From: Asticcacaulis currens
Lineage (GTDB): Bacteria > Pseudomonadota > Alphaproteobacteria > Caulobacterales > Caulobacteraceae
Length of the DNA: 64,000 nt
Direction of reading: 5' to 3'
NCBI RefSeq assembly: GCF_028550395.1
Contig: NZ_JAQQKW010000001.1
Location: forward strand, 310,001-374,000
The position numbers and the translations under genes were made by a program. Positions 31,922 to 40,452 of this stretch are shown here, piece by piece (within the stretch, counting starts at the first letter, position 1; each line of letters starts with the position of its first letter). Below the pieces are notes generated by a model, which saw only the letters and a program-made list of their open reading frames with translations, searched no databases and had not been told where the DNA came from.

Positions 31922-33943
31922 CTAAACACTGACCTGCGTCCCAAGCTCTACCACACGCCCGGGCGGGATATGGAAGAACTCCGTCGGGTTGGTGGCGTTG
32001 CGCATCAGGAAGATGAACAGGCGATCCTGCCAGAGAGGCATACCCGACGTCGCCGAGGCCACGACGCTGCGGCGACCGAGGAAGAAGCTCGTGGCCATAA
32101 TGTCGAACTTCAGGCCCTGCTTACGGCAGATACCCATGGCCTTGGGCAGGTTCGGGCTTTCCATGAAGCCATAGTGCACCGTGACGCGCTTGAAGTCCTC
32201 ATCGAGCTTTTCAATGGTGATGCGCTCGGATTCGTGCACGCGCGGGATGTTGCGCGTATCAACCGTCAGGATGATATTCTTCTCATGCAAAATCTTGTTG
32301 TGCTTGAGATTATGCATCAGGGCCACGGGCGCGACTTCAGCGTCGGAGGTGAGGAAGATGGCTGTGCCCGGCACGCGATGTGGCGGTCGCGCCTTCAGCA
32401 TTTCGATCAGGTCCGTCAGCAGAACACTGTCGCGACGAGACTTTTCGAACAGGATGCCCGACCCCCGCACCCAGGTCGCCATGACCGTGAACAGACACGC
32501 ACCGATCAACACCGGCAGCCAGCCGCCGGAGAAGAAGCGCAGCATATTGGCGCTCAGGAAGGATAGGTCGAGGATCATGAAGGGGACAATGAAGGCCAAC
32601 ACGCGCGACCAGCCCCACTTCCACATCTGACGCATGACGATGGCCGCCATCAGGGTGGTCACCACCATGGTCCCGGTCACCGCCAGACCATAGGCGTGCG
32701 CCAGAGCCGATGAGGTCTGGAACGTGACCATGACCACGACCACGCCGACCAGGAGCATGGTGTTGAGTTGCGGCACGAAAATTTGGCCTTCCTGCGTTTC
32801 CGAGGTGCGCTTGACATTCAGGCGCGGCAGAAGGCCCAGTTGAATGGCCTGCTGGGTAAGGGAGAAGGCCCCGGTAATAACGGCCTGAGATGCCACGACC
32901 GTGGCCATACCGGCCAGCAGCACCAGCGGCAGGCGCAGGCCGAGAGGCGCCATTTCAAAGAACCAGTTCAGTTCCTCGAACGGACGGCCGGAGGCCAGAG
33001 AACGGTCAAGCACCGTGAGCGCCAGCGCTCCCTGCCCCAGATAGTTTAGCGCCAGACACGGCAGGACGAAAAATAACCAGGCCGCCTGAATGGGCCAGCG
33101 CCCGAAATGGCCCATATCTGCGGTCAGGGCCTCGGCTCCCGTCACGGTCAGAAAAACCGCGCCCAGGACGATAAACCCGGCCATTCCGTGTTCCGAGAGG
33201 AACTGCACCGAGTACCACGGATTGATTGCCGCCAGGATTTGCGGATTGGCCATAAACTGACTGATGCCCAGAACCGCCATGGAGGTGAACCAGACGGCGC
33301 AGATAGGGCCAAACAACAGGCCAACCTTGGCCGTGCCGTGGCTTTGAAAAGCAAACAGGCCAATCAGCATGACCCCGGCGATCATCAGAACCAGCTGATT
33401 CGAAATGCTGTTTTCAAGCGCCGGAATGGTACGCAGGCCCTCAACCGCCGACAGGACCGACATGGCCGGGGTGATCACTGCGTCGCCGTAAAATAGGGCC
33501 GCGCCGACGATGCCGAGCGTAAAGACGATGGCCGTGCGCTTACCTATGGCTTGTTGCGCCAGCGCCATCAGCGACAAGACGCCACCTTCGCCCTTGTTGT
33601 CGGCACGCATGATGAAGCCGACGTATTTAACCGTCACAACCAGAATCATCGCCCACAAGGCCAGCGACACGACCCCGAAAATTTCCGGACGCGTCACGCC
33701 GTCGCCCGCCGCCGCGTGCAGGGCTTCCTTGAAGGCGTAAAGGGGCGACGTCCCAATGTCGCCGAACACCACGCCGATGGACCCCAGCGCCAGCGCCCAG
33801 AAGCCCGCATGCTTGGCGTGGCCTTCGGTGGGATGGGGTTGTGAGGGTTTGTGCGCGGACGCAGCATCCGCTCCGGTCTTGTCGCCGGTGGAGACCGAAG
33901 CGTCCGGGGAGGGACGGGCCTCGGCAGGGGTATCCCCGATCAT
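31922..33943 (-). CDS. kup: Low-affinity potassium transport protein Kup
   Basis: Proton-coupled K+ uptake carrier with twelve membrane helices and a cytoplasmic C-terminal domain. After a Ser/Pro/Ala-rich head (about 50 residues), the first helix carries GSIGVVFGDIGTSPLYAFKEAL, the Kup signature. Helices follow to about residue 510, then the soluble tail with PPHRVPGTAIFLTSD and YGFMESPNLPKAM, ending TEFFHIPPGRVVELGTQVSV. Total 673 residues. ATG at 33943 follows AGGAG at a good distance; it is preferred over a frame eight codons longer. The transcript ends at the terminator above. Confidence 0.96.
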   Translation of the reverse strand: MIGDTPAEARPSPDASVSTGDKTGADAASAHKPSQPHPTEGHAKHAGFWALALGSIGVVFGDIGTSPLYAFKEALHAAAGDGVTRPEIFGVVSLALWAMILVVTVKYVGFIMRADNKGEGGVLSLMALAQQAIGKRTAIVFTLGIVGAALFYGDAVITPAMSVLSAVEGLRTIPALENSISNQLVLMIAGVMLIGLFAFQSHGTAKVGLLFGPICAVWFTSMAVLGISQFMANPQILAAINPWYSVQFLSEHGMAGFIVLGAVFLTVTGAEALTADMGHFGRWPIQAAWLFFVLPCLALNYLGQGALALTVLDRSLASGRPFEELNWFFEMAPLGLRLPLVLLAGMATVVASQAVITGAFSLTQQAIQLGLLPRLNVKRTSETQEGQIFVPQLNTMLLVGVVVVMVTFQTSSALAHAYGLAVTGTMVVTTLMAAIVMRQMWKWGWSRVLAFIVPFMILDLSFLSANMLRFFSGGWLPVLIGACLFTVMATWVRGSGILFEKSRRDSVLLTDLIEMLKARPPHRVPGTAIFLTSDAEVAPVALMHNLKHNKILHEKNIILTVDTRNIPRVHESERITIEKLDEDFKRVTVHYGFMESPNLPKAMGICRKQGLKFDIMATSFFLGRRSVVASATSGMPLWQDRLFIFLMRNATNPTEFFHIPPGRVVELGTQVSV

Positions 33944-34086
33944 GCAATATCTCCTGAGAGACCACACAGGAGGGTCCTCGCTTGAACGGCGGGCCTCTTA
34001 CGCCCATTTCTAGCCAGATTCAATCCACATTGCATCAGGCCTCCGCTCAGGCGCGCCGATTCCACTAGGAATGGCAGTCAAATTAT

Positions 34087-34096
34087 CGTAATTACG
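34087..34096. promoter_or_regulatory. Palindrome in the Rrf2-gene leader, possible operator
   Basis: CGTAATTACG is a perfect 10-bp palindrome, eight bases before the Rrf2 gene start, overlapping its ribosome binding site. Rrf2 regulators often bind AT-rich dyads near their own promoter, so autoregulation is possible. Inference from position only. Confidence 0.3.
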
Positions 34097-34104
34097 GAGA
34101 GATC

Positions 34105-34524
34105 ATGTCCGACAGTCAGAGATTTCCCGTCGCCGCGCATACCCTGGCCTATCTGGCCCACAAAGGGGCCTATTCGCGCGAACAGGCCGTGTCCTCGTCT
34201 GTACTGGCGGCCTCCATCCCCACCAATCCGGTCGTTATTCGCCGTATGACCACGCAACTGGCCAAGGCCGGGCTGGTCGATACCTGTTCGGGCGTCGCCG
34301 GCGGCACGTGGCTTCTCAAACCGGCCGAAACCATCCCGCTGGATCAGGTGCTTCACGCTGTACACGGGTGCGCCCATCTGGGGTCGGCCCCGCCGGGGGC
34401 CGATGGTTGTCCCGTCGGACAGGCCATCCCCAAGGCGGTCTCGGGCGCAATGAAGGCGGCCAATGAAGCGGCCACGGAAACCCTTTCGAAAATTACCGTC
34501 GCCGATCTTATCCGGAATATCTGA
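34105..34524 (+). CDS. Rrf2-family transcriptional regulator
   Basis: Winged-helix regulator of the Rrf2 superfamily, 139 residues. The head FPVAAHTLAYLAHK and the segment SSSVLAASIPTNPVVIRRMTTQLAKAGLV form the HTH; GVAGGTWLLKPAETIPLDQVLHAV is the typical wing and dimerisation start. Cys61, Cys89 and Cys102 are spaced unlike the three-Cys cluster of IscR, so either redox sensing by thiols or no sensing by cluster is possible. Its stop TGA overlaps the SDR gene start (TGATG at 34522-34526). The short-chain dehydrogenase is its probable target or partner. Confidence 0.88.
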   Translation: MSDSQRFPVAAHTLAYLAHKGAYSREQAVSSSVLAASIPTNPVVIRRMTTQLAKAGLVDTCSGVAGGTWLLKPAETIPLDQVLHAVHGCAHLGSAPPGADGCPVGQAIPKAVSGAMKAANEAATETLSKITVADLIRNI

Positions 34525-35318
34525 TGCGCAGACTGGCCCTCATTACCGGCGCAACTTCGGGCATTGGCCTGGCCTTCGCCCGCGTCTATGCCAGCCACGG
34601 CTGGGACGTCGTGGTGACGGGCCGTCGACAGGAGCGTCTGGAAAAGCTTGTCGAGGAAATTCGTCTGCGCTTTGGCGTCGAAGCCTATTTTGTTGTCGCT
34701 GACCTGAGCGAGACGGGCGCACCGCAAAAGCTGATCGACTATGTAGGTTCGCTCGGCCGAAAGGTCGATGGACTGGTGAATAATGCCGGCTATGGCCTGC
34801 CTGAGGGCTTTATAGGCAATGCCTTTTCGTCGCATGAGGCGTTTTTGCGGGTGCTGATGCACGTCCCAACCGAGCTGGCCTATCTCGTCCTGCCGGGTAT
34901 GATTGAGCAAAAATTCGGCCGCATCGTCAATGTCTCATCGCTGGCCTCCTACCTGCCCGCCTCACCGGGCGACACACTCTATGCGCCGGTTAAGGCGTAT
35001 CTGACGCGTTTTTCGCAAGGCCTGCACCTTGAAGCGCGTGACCACGGCGTTCACGTCAGCGCCCTTTGCCCGGGCTATACCTTTTCGGAATTCCATGATG
35101 TTACCGGATCGCGCGAGCGCATCAGTCAGTCGACACCGGAATGGATGTGGATGGGGGCCGATGAAGTCGCCCGCGAAGGCTATCAGGCCGCCGAAGCCAA
35201 CCGCGCCATCTGCGTGCCGGGCGCCCCTAATAAGTTTCTGTCCGCACTCTTGAAGATTATTCCCGATGACTGGGCTCTGGAGCTGATCTCAAACCATCTG
35301 CGTAAGATGGTGCGCTAA
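34524..35318 (+). CDS. Short-chain dehydrogenase/reductase
   Basis: Cytosolic NAD(P)-dependent oxidoreductase, 264 residues with a Rossmann fold. Motifs: cofactor-binding GATSGIG (residues 8-14), RRQERL favouring NADP, NNAG, catalytic Ser in VSSLAS and YxxxK in LYAPVKAYL. The tail has a basic amphipathic end (HLRKMVR). Such proteins with the NAGYGLPEGF motif are often annotated as SDR family 'DltE-like'. The start ATG overlaps the stop of the Rrf2 gene by one base, so translation is coupled. Substrate unknown. Confidence 0.9.
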   Translation: MRRLALITGATSGIGLAFARVYASHGWDVVVTGRRQERLEKLVEEIRLRFGVEAYFVVADLSETGAPQKLIDYVGSLGRKVDGLVNNAGYGLPEGFIGNAFSSHEAFLRVLMHVPTELAYLVLPGMIEQKFGRIVNVSSLASYLPASPGDTLYAPVKAYLTRFSQGLHLEARDHGVHVSALCPGYTFSEFHDVTGSRERISQSTPEWMWMGADEVAREGYQAAEANRAICVPGAPNKFLSALLKIIPDDWALELISNHLRKMVR

Positions 35319-35423
35319 ATCGGGCTCACCAGGCAAGCTTAAGGGAATAATCTCTGAACCCGCCATTAAAGATTTTCCTTGCCAAACCCCGGGGCACACT
35401 GGTGGTCTCAGGCGACCGGTTCT

Positions 35424-36155
35424 TCATGAGCCGCTATAGGGGTGCGCTGCCGCCGGCACGATGATGTCATGAGTTACCGTTGAAATCGCCGAAATGATAA
35501 TCTGCACCGACAGGGCACACAGAATCAGCCCCAGTACGCGGATCACGACGACCATGCCGACGCGACCCAGCATCTTGGAAATATGGCCGGTAAACAGGAA
35601 GGTCAGAAGAACCGCCAGCGAGGTGGTAGCAATAGCGCCCAGCCCCACCGCCATGCCGGTTATGCCATATTTTTGGGCCTCACCCGCCTGAATGATGACG
35701 GTCGAGATAGCGCCCGGCCCGATCAGAAGCGGAATAGCAAACGGCACGACGAACTTTTCAAATGTCTTTTTGGCGCGGTCACGCCCTCTGATCGGCGCCC
35801 CGTGGGCATCGACGGTATCCTCGGTCAGTGACTCGGTTTCCTCAAACATGGCAAGGAAATCGCCACGCGTCATGTCTAGCCCCAGCAGGAACAAAAGGAT
35901 GCCACCGGCGATACGGAAGGCATCCATCGAAATGCCGAAGAACTGAAGAAGAGCCAGACCGGTAAAGAAGAAGAAGCTCAGAAAGAGCGCTGCAAAGGCC
36001 GAAATATAAACCACCAGCCATCGACGCGCCGATTCTGACTGAGTGCGCGTGGCGGCCGCAAAGATCGGCACATTGCCGATGGGATCGAGCAGCGCGAACA
36101 GGGTTATGAAGAAATTCACATAAAGCTCAACCAGCCCTAATGAGCCACCCGACAT
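35424..36155 (-). CDS. MarC family protein (UPF0056), membrane
   Basis: Inner-membrane protein of the MarC family (243 residues) with six membrane helices, N-terminus LYVNFFITLFALLDPIGNVPIFAAAT being the signature. A charged loop (residues 100-135) separates the two halves, and PFAIPLLIGPGAISTVII marks the second half. Originally linked to multiple antibiotic resistance but its function is unproven. Start ATG at 36155 follows AGGAGGGTGAATA, a strong site. It is monocistronic and divergent from pyrF. Confidence 0.9.
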   Translation of the reverse strand: MSGGSLGLVELYVNFFITLFALLDPIGNVPIFAAATRTQSESARRWLVVYISAFAALFLSFFFFTGLALLQFFGISMDAFRIAGGILLFLLGLDMTRGDFLAMFEETESLTEDTVDAHGAPIRGRDRAKKTFEKFVVPFAIPLLIGPGAISTVIIQAGEAQKYGITGMAVGLGAIATTSLAVLLTFLFTGHISKMLGRVGMVVVIRVLGLILCALSVQIIISAISTVTHDIIVPAAAHPYSGS

Positions 36156-36312
36156 TATTCACCCTCCTGCAATCGACTCGATTTGTAACAGAGCCACCCA
36201 TCCGGTTACAGGGAAAACTTTCCCACAAACCGGGAGCGCAGGGTTCACGTTTTCCACATTGTGCCCCGCAAAATCCGGTGTATGTGAAACCGACTGCTAC
36301 CGGAGCGCCGTT

Positions 36313-37002
36313 ATGACCCTGCCTGCCGATCCTCGTATCATCGTTGCCCTTGATGAACCTGATCTCGCCGCCGCCCGCCATCTAGTCGAGGTTCTGGGTG
36401 ATCACGTCAGCTTCTACAAGGTCGGTCTGACGCTTCTGGGCCAGGGCGGTCTGTCTTTAACTGAGGAATTAGGACGTCGCGGCAAAAAGGTCTTCCAGGA
36501 CTGGAAGCTGCATGACATCGGCGCTCAGGTCGAAGGCGCCGCCGAAGCCATATCGCGAGGGGCCTGCGATATGCTGACTGTCCATGCCGAGCCGCAGGTC
36601 ATGAAGGCCGCCGTGCGCGGCCGCCAGGGCAACACGAAGCTTCTCGGCGTTACGGTCATGACAACGCTTAAACAAGAGGACCTCGATGAGATGGGCTATG
36701 GCACGGCGCTGGAGGATCTTGTCAGGCGCCGCGTCGATCAGGCCGTAGACGCAGGTATGGACGGCGTGGTCGCCAGCCCGCACGAAGCGGCAATGATCCG
36801 AGCGCGGGTACCGGCTGATTTCCTGATTGTTACTCCGGGCGTGCGCCCGGCGTGGGCCGATGCCAATGATCAAAAGCGCATCGCGACGCCCGCCGATGCT
36901 GTCAGTAGCGGAGCCTCGCACATGGTCATCGGTCGGCCGATTACGCGCGCGCCCGACCCCGTGGTGGCCGTGCAAGCCATTCTGGCGGAGCTGCAGGGGT
37001 AA
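36313..37002 (+). CDS. pyrF: Orotidine 5'-phosphate decarboxylase
   Basis: Last step of UMP synthesis, decarboxylating orotidine 5'-phosphate. The 229-residue TIM barrel has the catalytic DxKxxD array (Asp63, Lys65, Asp68 in DWKLHDIG), VVASPHEA and VTPGVRPAWADANDQKRIATPADAV at the phosphate site. The ATG at 36313 has GGAG (from CCGGAGCG) upstream and gives the typical length; an upstream in-frame extension is not expected. It is followed convergently by the SDHAF4-like gene, 26 bases away. Confidence 0.95.
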   Translation: MTLPADPRIIVALDEPDLAAARHLVEVLGDHVSFYKVGLTLLGQGGLSLTEELGRRGKKVFQDWKLHDIGAQVEGAAEAISRGACDMLTVHAEPQVMKAAVRGRQGNTKLLGVTVMTTLKQEDLDEMGYGTALEDLVRRRVDQAVDAGMDGVVASPHEAAMIRARVPADFLIVTPGVRPAWADANDQKRIATPADAVSSGASHMVIGRPITRAPDPVVAVQAILAELQG

Positions 37003-37028
37003 AACCCTGCAATCAGGCGCTGTCCGAT

Positions 37029-37268
37029 TTAGAAATCGCTGACGATGCCCTTGCGTTCCCAGTCCCCAAAGCGTGTGGGTTCAAGTCCTGCAGGGCCACC
37101 TTCTTCATAAGGCCGCTCAGCAGCCTCATTTTCGGCTCGCGCCCGTCGCTCGGCGGCTTCGGCGAGCGCGCGCCTGGCCTCTGGAGTCAAAACGCGCTCG
37201 GCAATGCTCTCCTTTTCAGCATCATCAATCGATTGCGAAGTCGTTTCGTTATTTTTTTCAGATGACAT
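37029..37268 (-). CDS. SDHAF4-like succinate dehydrogenase assembly factor (DUF1674)
   Basis: Small protein of the DUF1674/SDHAF4 family, implicated in assembly of the flavinylated SdhA subunit. The 79-residue product starts with an acidic/polar region, has an Ala/Glu/Arg helix (LTPEARRALAEAAERRARAENEA) and the diagnostic C-terminal motif GGPAGLEPTRFGDWERKGIVSDF. The ATG at 37268 is the best start; the open frame continues further but without family similarity. It is convergent with pyrF and divergent from htpX. No sdh genes are in the window. Confidence 0.85.
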   Translation of the reverse strand: MSSEKNNETTSQSIDDAEKESIAERVLTPEARRALAEAAERRARAENEAAERPYEEGGPAGLEPTRFGDWERKGIVSDF

Positions 37269-37369
37269 TTTCGTCAGTGCCTTAAATTTGTCTGCGCTTT
37301 CCTTATATGTATTTTGCAAGGGCTGCCATCGCAACCCTATTACTTAACTTTGAGGAGAGCTTCTTACCC

Positions 37370-38266
37370 ATGAACCCGTTTAAGACCTTTATGCTACTGG
37401 CTGGTATGACCGCGCTGTTTGGCGCGATCGGTCTGGCGATTGGCGGGCCTACGGGTATGCTGATCGCGCTTGGCCTTGCTCTTGCCATGAACGCTTTTGC
37501 CTATTGGAACTCCGATAAGATGGTCTTGAAGGCCTACCGGGCCGAACCCGTCGATCCCGCCAGCGCCACCGGCCTGATCCGTACGTATTACGACGATATT
37601 GCCGAAATGAGTCACCGGGCGGGACTTCCGATGCCGGCGGTCTACATCATTCATAATGATCAGCCCAATGCCTTTGCCACCGGACGCAATCCGCAAAACG
37701 CTGCCGTTGCCGCAACGACCGGATTATTGCGCATGCTCGACCGCAGCGAGATTCGCGGCGTTATGGCCCATGAGCTTGCACACGTGAAAAATCGCGACAC
37801 CCTGATCATGACGGTGACGGCGACACTGGCCGGTGCCATTTCATCGATTGCCAACTTCGCCATGTTCTTTGGCGGGAATAATGATGATGAAGACGGCATC
37901 AACCCGGCTGCCGCTATCCTCATGGCCATCGTCGCCCCGTTGGCGGCCATGCTGGTGCAGATGGCCATTTCACGCGTCCGCGAATATGAAGCCGACCGCG
38001 TCGGGGCAGAACTTTGTGGCGATCCAGAGAGCCTTGCCCGTGCGTTGCACAAGATTGAGCAGTACGCCCACGGCATTCCAAACCACGAAGCCGAGCGTAA
38101 CCCGGCATCGGCGCACATGTTCATTATTAATCCTCTGTCGGGAAAGCGGATGGACAATCTCTTCTCGACTCACCCCGCCACGGACAATCGGGTCCGGGCC
38201 TTGATGGAGCTGGGTGTGCGGATGGGCAATCGTCGTGGGGGCATGACCAGCGTGCCGACGACATAA
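37370..38266 (+). CDS. htpX: Protease HtpX
   Basis: Membrane-bound zinc metalloprotease (M48) that degrades misfolded membrane proteins. The 298-residue protein has two N-terminal membrane helices (residues 7-45), HELAH at 134-138 (zinc ligands and catalytic Glu), a second membrane pair (about 145-200) and REYEAD with the third ligand. The tail ends in polar residues ([12 protein letters not shown]). ATG at 37370 with GAGGAG upstream gives the classical [10 protein letters not shown] start. Heat induction is typical for the gene, but I see no sigma-32 site clearly. Confidence 0.95.
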   Translation: MNPFKTFMLLAGMTALFGAIGLAIGGPTGMLIALGLALAMNAFAYWNSDKMVLKAYRAEPVDPASATGLIRTYYDDIAEMSHRAGLPMPAVYIIHNDQPNAFATGRNPQNAAVAATTGLLRMLDRSEIRGVMAHELAHVKNRDTLIMTVTATLAGAISSIANFAMFFGGNNDDEDGINPAAAILMAIVAPLAAMLVQMAISRVREYEADRVGAELCGDPESLARALHKIEQYAHGIPNHEAERNPASAHMFIINPLSGKRMDNLFSTHPATDNRVRALMELGVRMGNRRGGMTSVPTT

Positions 38267-38384
38267 GCGGGTTGGGGCGCGACACTTTTGCTGATATAGC
38301 CGCGCCTTAGCCGCCCTTTGCGGCCACTGTCTCCGCTCAATACGGGGATACCGACGTAACGCACAGCATCTTCTGAGAGTTTGC

Positions 38385-39779
38385 ATGCCCCAAAATTCCG
38401 GCCGCACTTCCGGCAAACCATCACGCGCCCGCGCCGCCACCGCGCGCCCTTCCGCCCGCCCGAGCCGTCCGAACGCGGACGCCGCAGAAACCATGGAGAA
38501 CGATATCGGCATCGCGGCGCGCGTGACGGCCATAACCCTGATTGACGCGGCGCTGGAAAAGCGTAGCGGCTTTGACGAAGCGGCCGCGAGCCCCGATTTT
38601 CTCAAACTGTCAGAAACAGAACGCGCCTTCGCGCGCGCCCTGTCCCTGCTGGTCCTGCGTCGACTGGGGCAGCTCGATCACGTCATTCACAAAAAGACGC
38701 AGAAAATGCCGCCTGAAGCGGTACGCCAGCTTCTGCGCATCGGCATGGCGCAGATCTTCTTTATGCAGGTGCCGGATTTCGCTGCCGTTTCTACCACAGT
38801 GAAGATCGCTGAGCGTGAAAACAAGACCCGTCCGTTCAAGGGTCTGATCAATGCCATTCTGCGCGGCCTCATCCGCGAGGGCAAACTGTCCGACGTCAAT
38901 CCGAAGCGGCTCGTCCCCGACTGGCTGTGGCAACGCTGGGTGCAGACCTATGGCGAGGACAATGCCGAGGGCATGGCCACGGTCCTGACCGAAGAGCCGG
39001 CCACCGATCTCAGCTTCCGTAATCCAGCGGAGCGCGACGCACTTAAGGAGGCTCTGCAAGGTGAGGTCGTGGGGCCCGTCAACCTGCGCTCGGCACTGCG
39101 TGGCGATTTGCGCCAGTGGGCCGACTACGAGGCGGGCAAGTGGTGGGTGCAGGACATCGCTGCTGCCACCCCGGTCAATCTTCTGGGTGACCTCAGCGGT
39201 AAGACCGCGCTCGATGTCTGCGCCGCCCCAGGCGGCAAGACGATGCAACTGATCGCCAGGGGCGCGCAGACCGTTGCTATCGACCGCTCCAAAAACCGTC
39301 TGCGGCGCGTCGAGGACAATCTGGCGCGCGTAGGGATGAGCGCCGAAATCCATAATGCCGACGCCTCGACCTTTGATGATCCGCGTGCCTTCGACGTCGT
39401 GCTGGTCGATGCGCCCTGTTCGGCCACGGGCACCTATCGGCGTCAGCCAGACGTTTTGTGGGCCACCCGCCCCGCCGACGTCGCCAAACTGGCGGACGTT
39501 CAGCATCGCCTGCTAGATGCACTGGCCCCGCGCGTTAAACCCGGTGGCGACTTCCTTTACTGCACGTGTTCGCTGGAACGTGAGGAAGGCGAAACGCAGA
39601 TCCTGGCCTTCCTGCGCCGGAACAAGGATTTCACCCTCGTCCGCCACGGCGCTGATCAGCACCCGGACATACCCGCCGCCTCATTTGCGCCCGAAGGCTG
39701 GTTGAGATTGCTGCCGCATCAGCGTAAGGGAGGGCAGGACGGCTTCTTCGTCGCGCACCTGAAACGCAACCCCGCTTAA
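38385..39779 (+). CDS. rsmB: RsmB/NOP-family class I methyltransferase (16S rRNA m5C967)
   Basis: Predicted 16S rRNA cytosine-C5 methyltransferase (RsmB). The 464-residue protein has a basic N-terminal arm (residues 1-38), a NusB-like RNA-binding domain (about 42-165) and a SAM-dependent domain with DVCAAPGGKT (SAM motif I), the catalytic cysteines in DAPCSATGTYRRQPDVLW and the release cysteine YCTCSLEREEGE. ATG at 38385 starts a Pro/Arg/Ala-rich arm. It begins the cluster rsmB-rpe-heparinase-like-purH, with a 9-base gap to rpe. Confidence 0.93.
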   Translation: MPQNSGRTSGKPSRARAATARPSARPSRPNADAAETMENDIGIAARVTAITLIDAALEKRSGFDEAAASPDFLKLSETERAFARALSLLVLRRLGQLDHVIHKKTQKMPPEAVRQLLRIGMAQIFFMQVPDFAAVSTTVKIAERENKTRPFKGLINAILRGLIREGKLSDVNPKRLVPDWLWQRWVQTYGEDNAEGMATVLTEEPATDLSFRNPAERDALKEALQGEVVGPVNLRSALRGDLRQWADYEAGKWWVQDIAAATPVNLLGDLSGKTALDVCAAPGGKTMQLIARGAQTVAIDRSKNRLRRVEDNLARVGMSAEIHNADASTFDDPRAFDVVLVDAPCSATGTYRRQPDVLWATRPADVAKLADVQHRLLDALAPRVKPGGDFLYCTCSLEREEGETQILAFLRRNKDFTLVRHGADQHPDIPAASFAPEGWLRLLPHQRKGGQDGFFVAHLKRNPA

Positions 39780-39788
39780 GAGTTTTGC

Positions 39789-40448
39789 ATGACCACGCCG
39801 CTGATTTGCCCTTCGATTCTGGCCTCCGACTTCTCCAAGCTGGGTGAGGAAGTTCGCGCCATAGACGCAGCCGGGGCCGACTGGATTCATATCGATGTGA
39901 TGGACGGGCATTTCGTTCCCAACCTGACCATCGGGCCCGATGTGGTGAAAAGTCTGCGTCCGCATACGCAAAAGACCTTTGACGTGCACCTGATGGTGAC
40001 ACCGGTCGATCCCTATCTCGAGGCCTTCCGCGCCGCCGGCGCGGATGTCATGAGCGTCCACCCGGAATCGGGCCCTCATCTGCACCGCACGTTGAAGCAG
40101 ATCCGCCATCTGGGGGCCAAGGCCGGGGTCGTACTCAATCCTGCGACACCGCTCGACGGTCTGGAGTGGATCATGGAGGACCTCGATCTGATTCTCCTGA
40201 TGAGCGTCAATCCGGGTTTTGGCGGGCAGAGCTTTATCGAGAGCCAGTTGCGCAAGATCGAAGCCGTACGCAAAAAGCTCGACGCACTGGGCCATAGCGC
40301 CGTGCTTCAGGTTGATGGTGGCGTAAACCTGCAAAACGCCGCCGCCTGCGTTGCGGCCGGTGCCACAGCGCTTGTCGCCGGTACGGCTGTCTTCAAGGGC
40401 GGGCCGGACGCCTATGCCGCCAATATTAAGTCGCTCAAGGGTCTCTGA
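39789..40448 (+). CDS. rpe: Ribulose-phosphate 3-epimerase
   Basis: Interconverts ribulose 5-phosphate and xylulose 5-phosphate in the pentose phosphate pathway. The 219-residue TIM barrel has CPSILASDFSKLGEEV, the metal/acid motifs IDVMDGHFVPN and DVHLMV, and MSVNPGFGGQSFI; the last Asp is in QVDGGVN. Full family length. ATG at 39789 follows the rsmB stop by nine bases. The next gene begins four bases after its stop. Confidence 0.96.
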   Translation: MTTPLICPSILASDFSKLGEEVRAIDAAGADWIHIDVMDGHFVPNLTIGPDVVKSLRPHTQKTFDVHLMVTPVDPYLEAFRAAGADVMSVHPESGPHLHRTLKQIRHLGAKAGVVLNPATPLDGLEWIMEDLDLILLMSVNPGFGGQSFIESQLRKIEAVRKKLDALGHSAVLQVDGGVNLQNAAACVAAGATALVAGTAVFKGGPDAYAANIKSLKGL

Positions 40449-40452
40449 CCCG

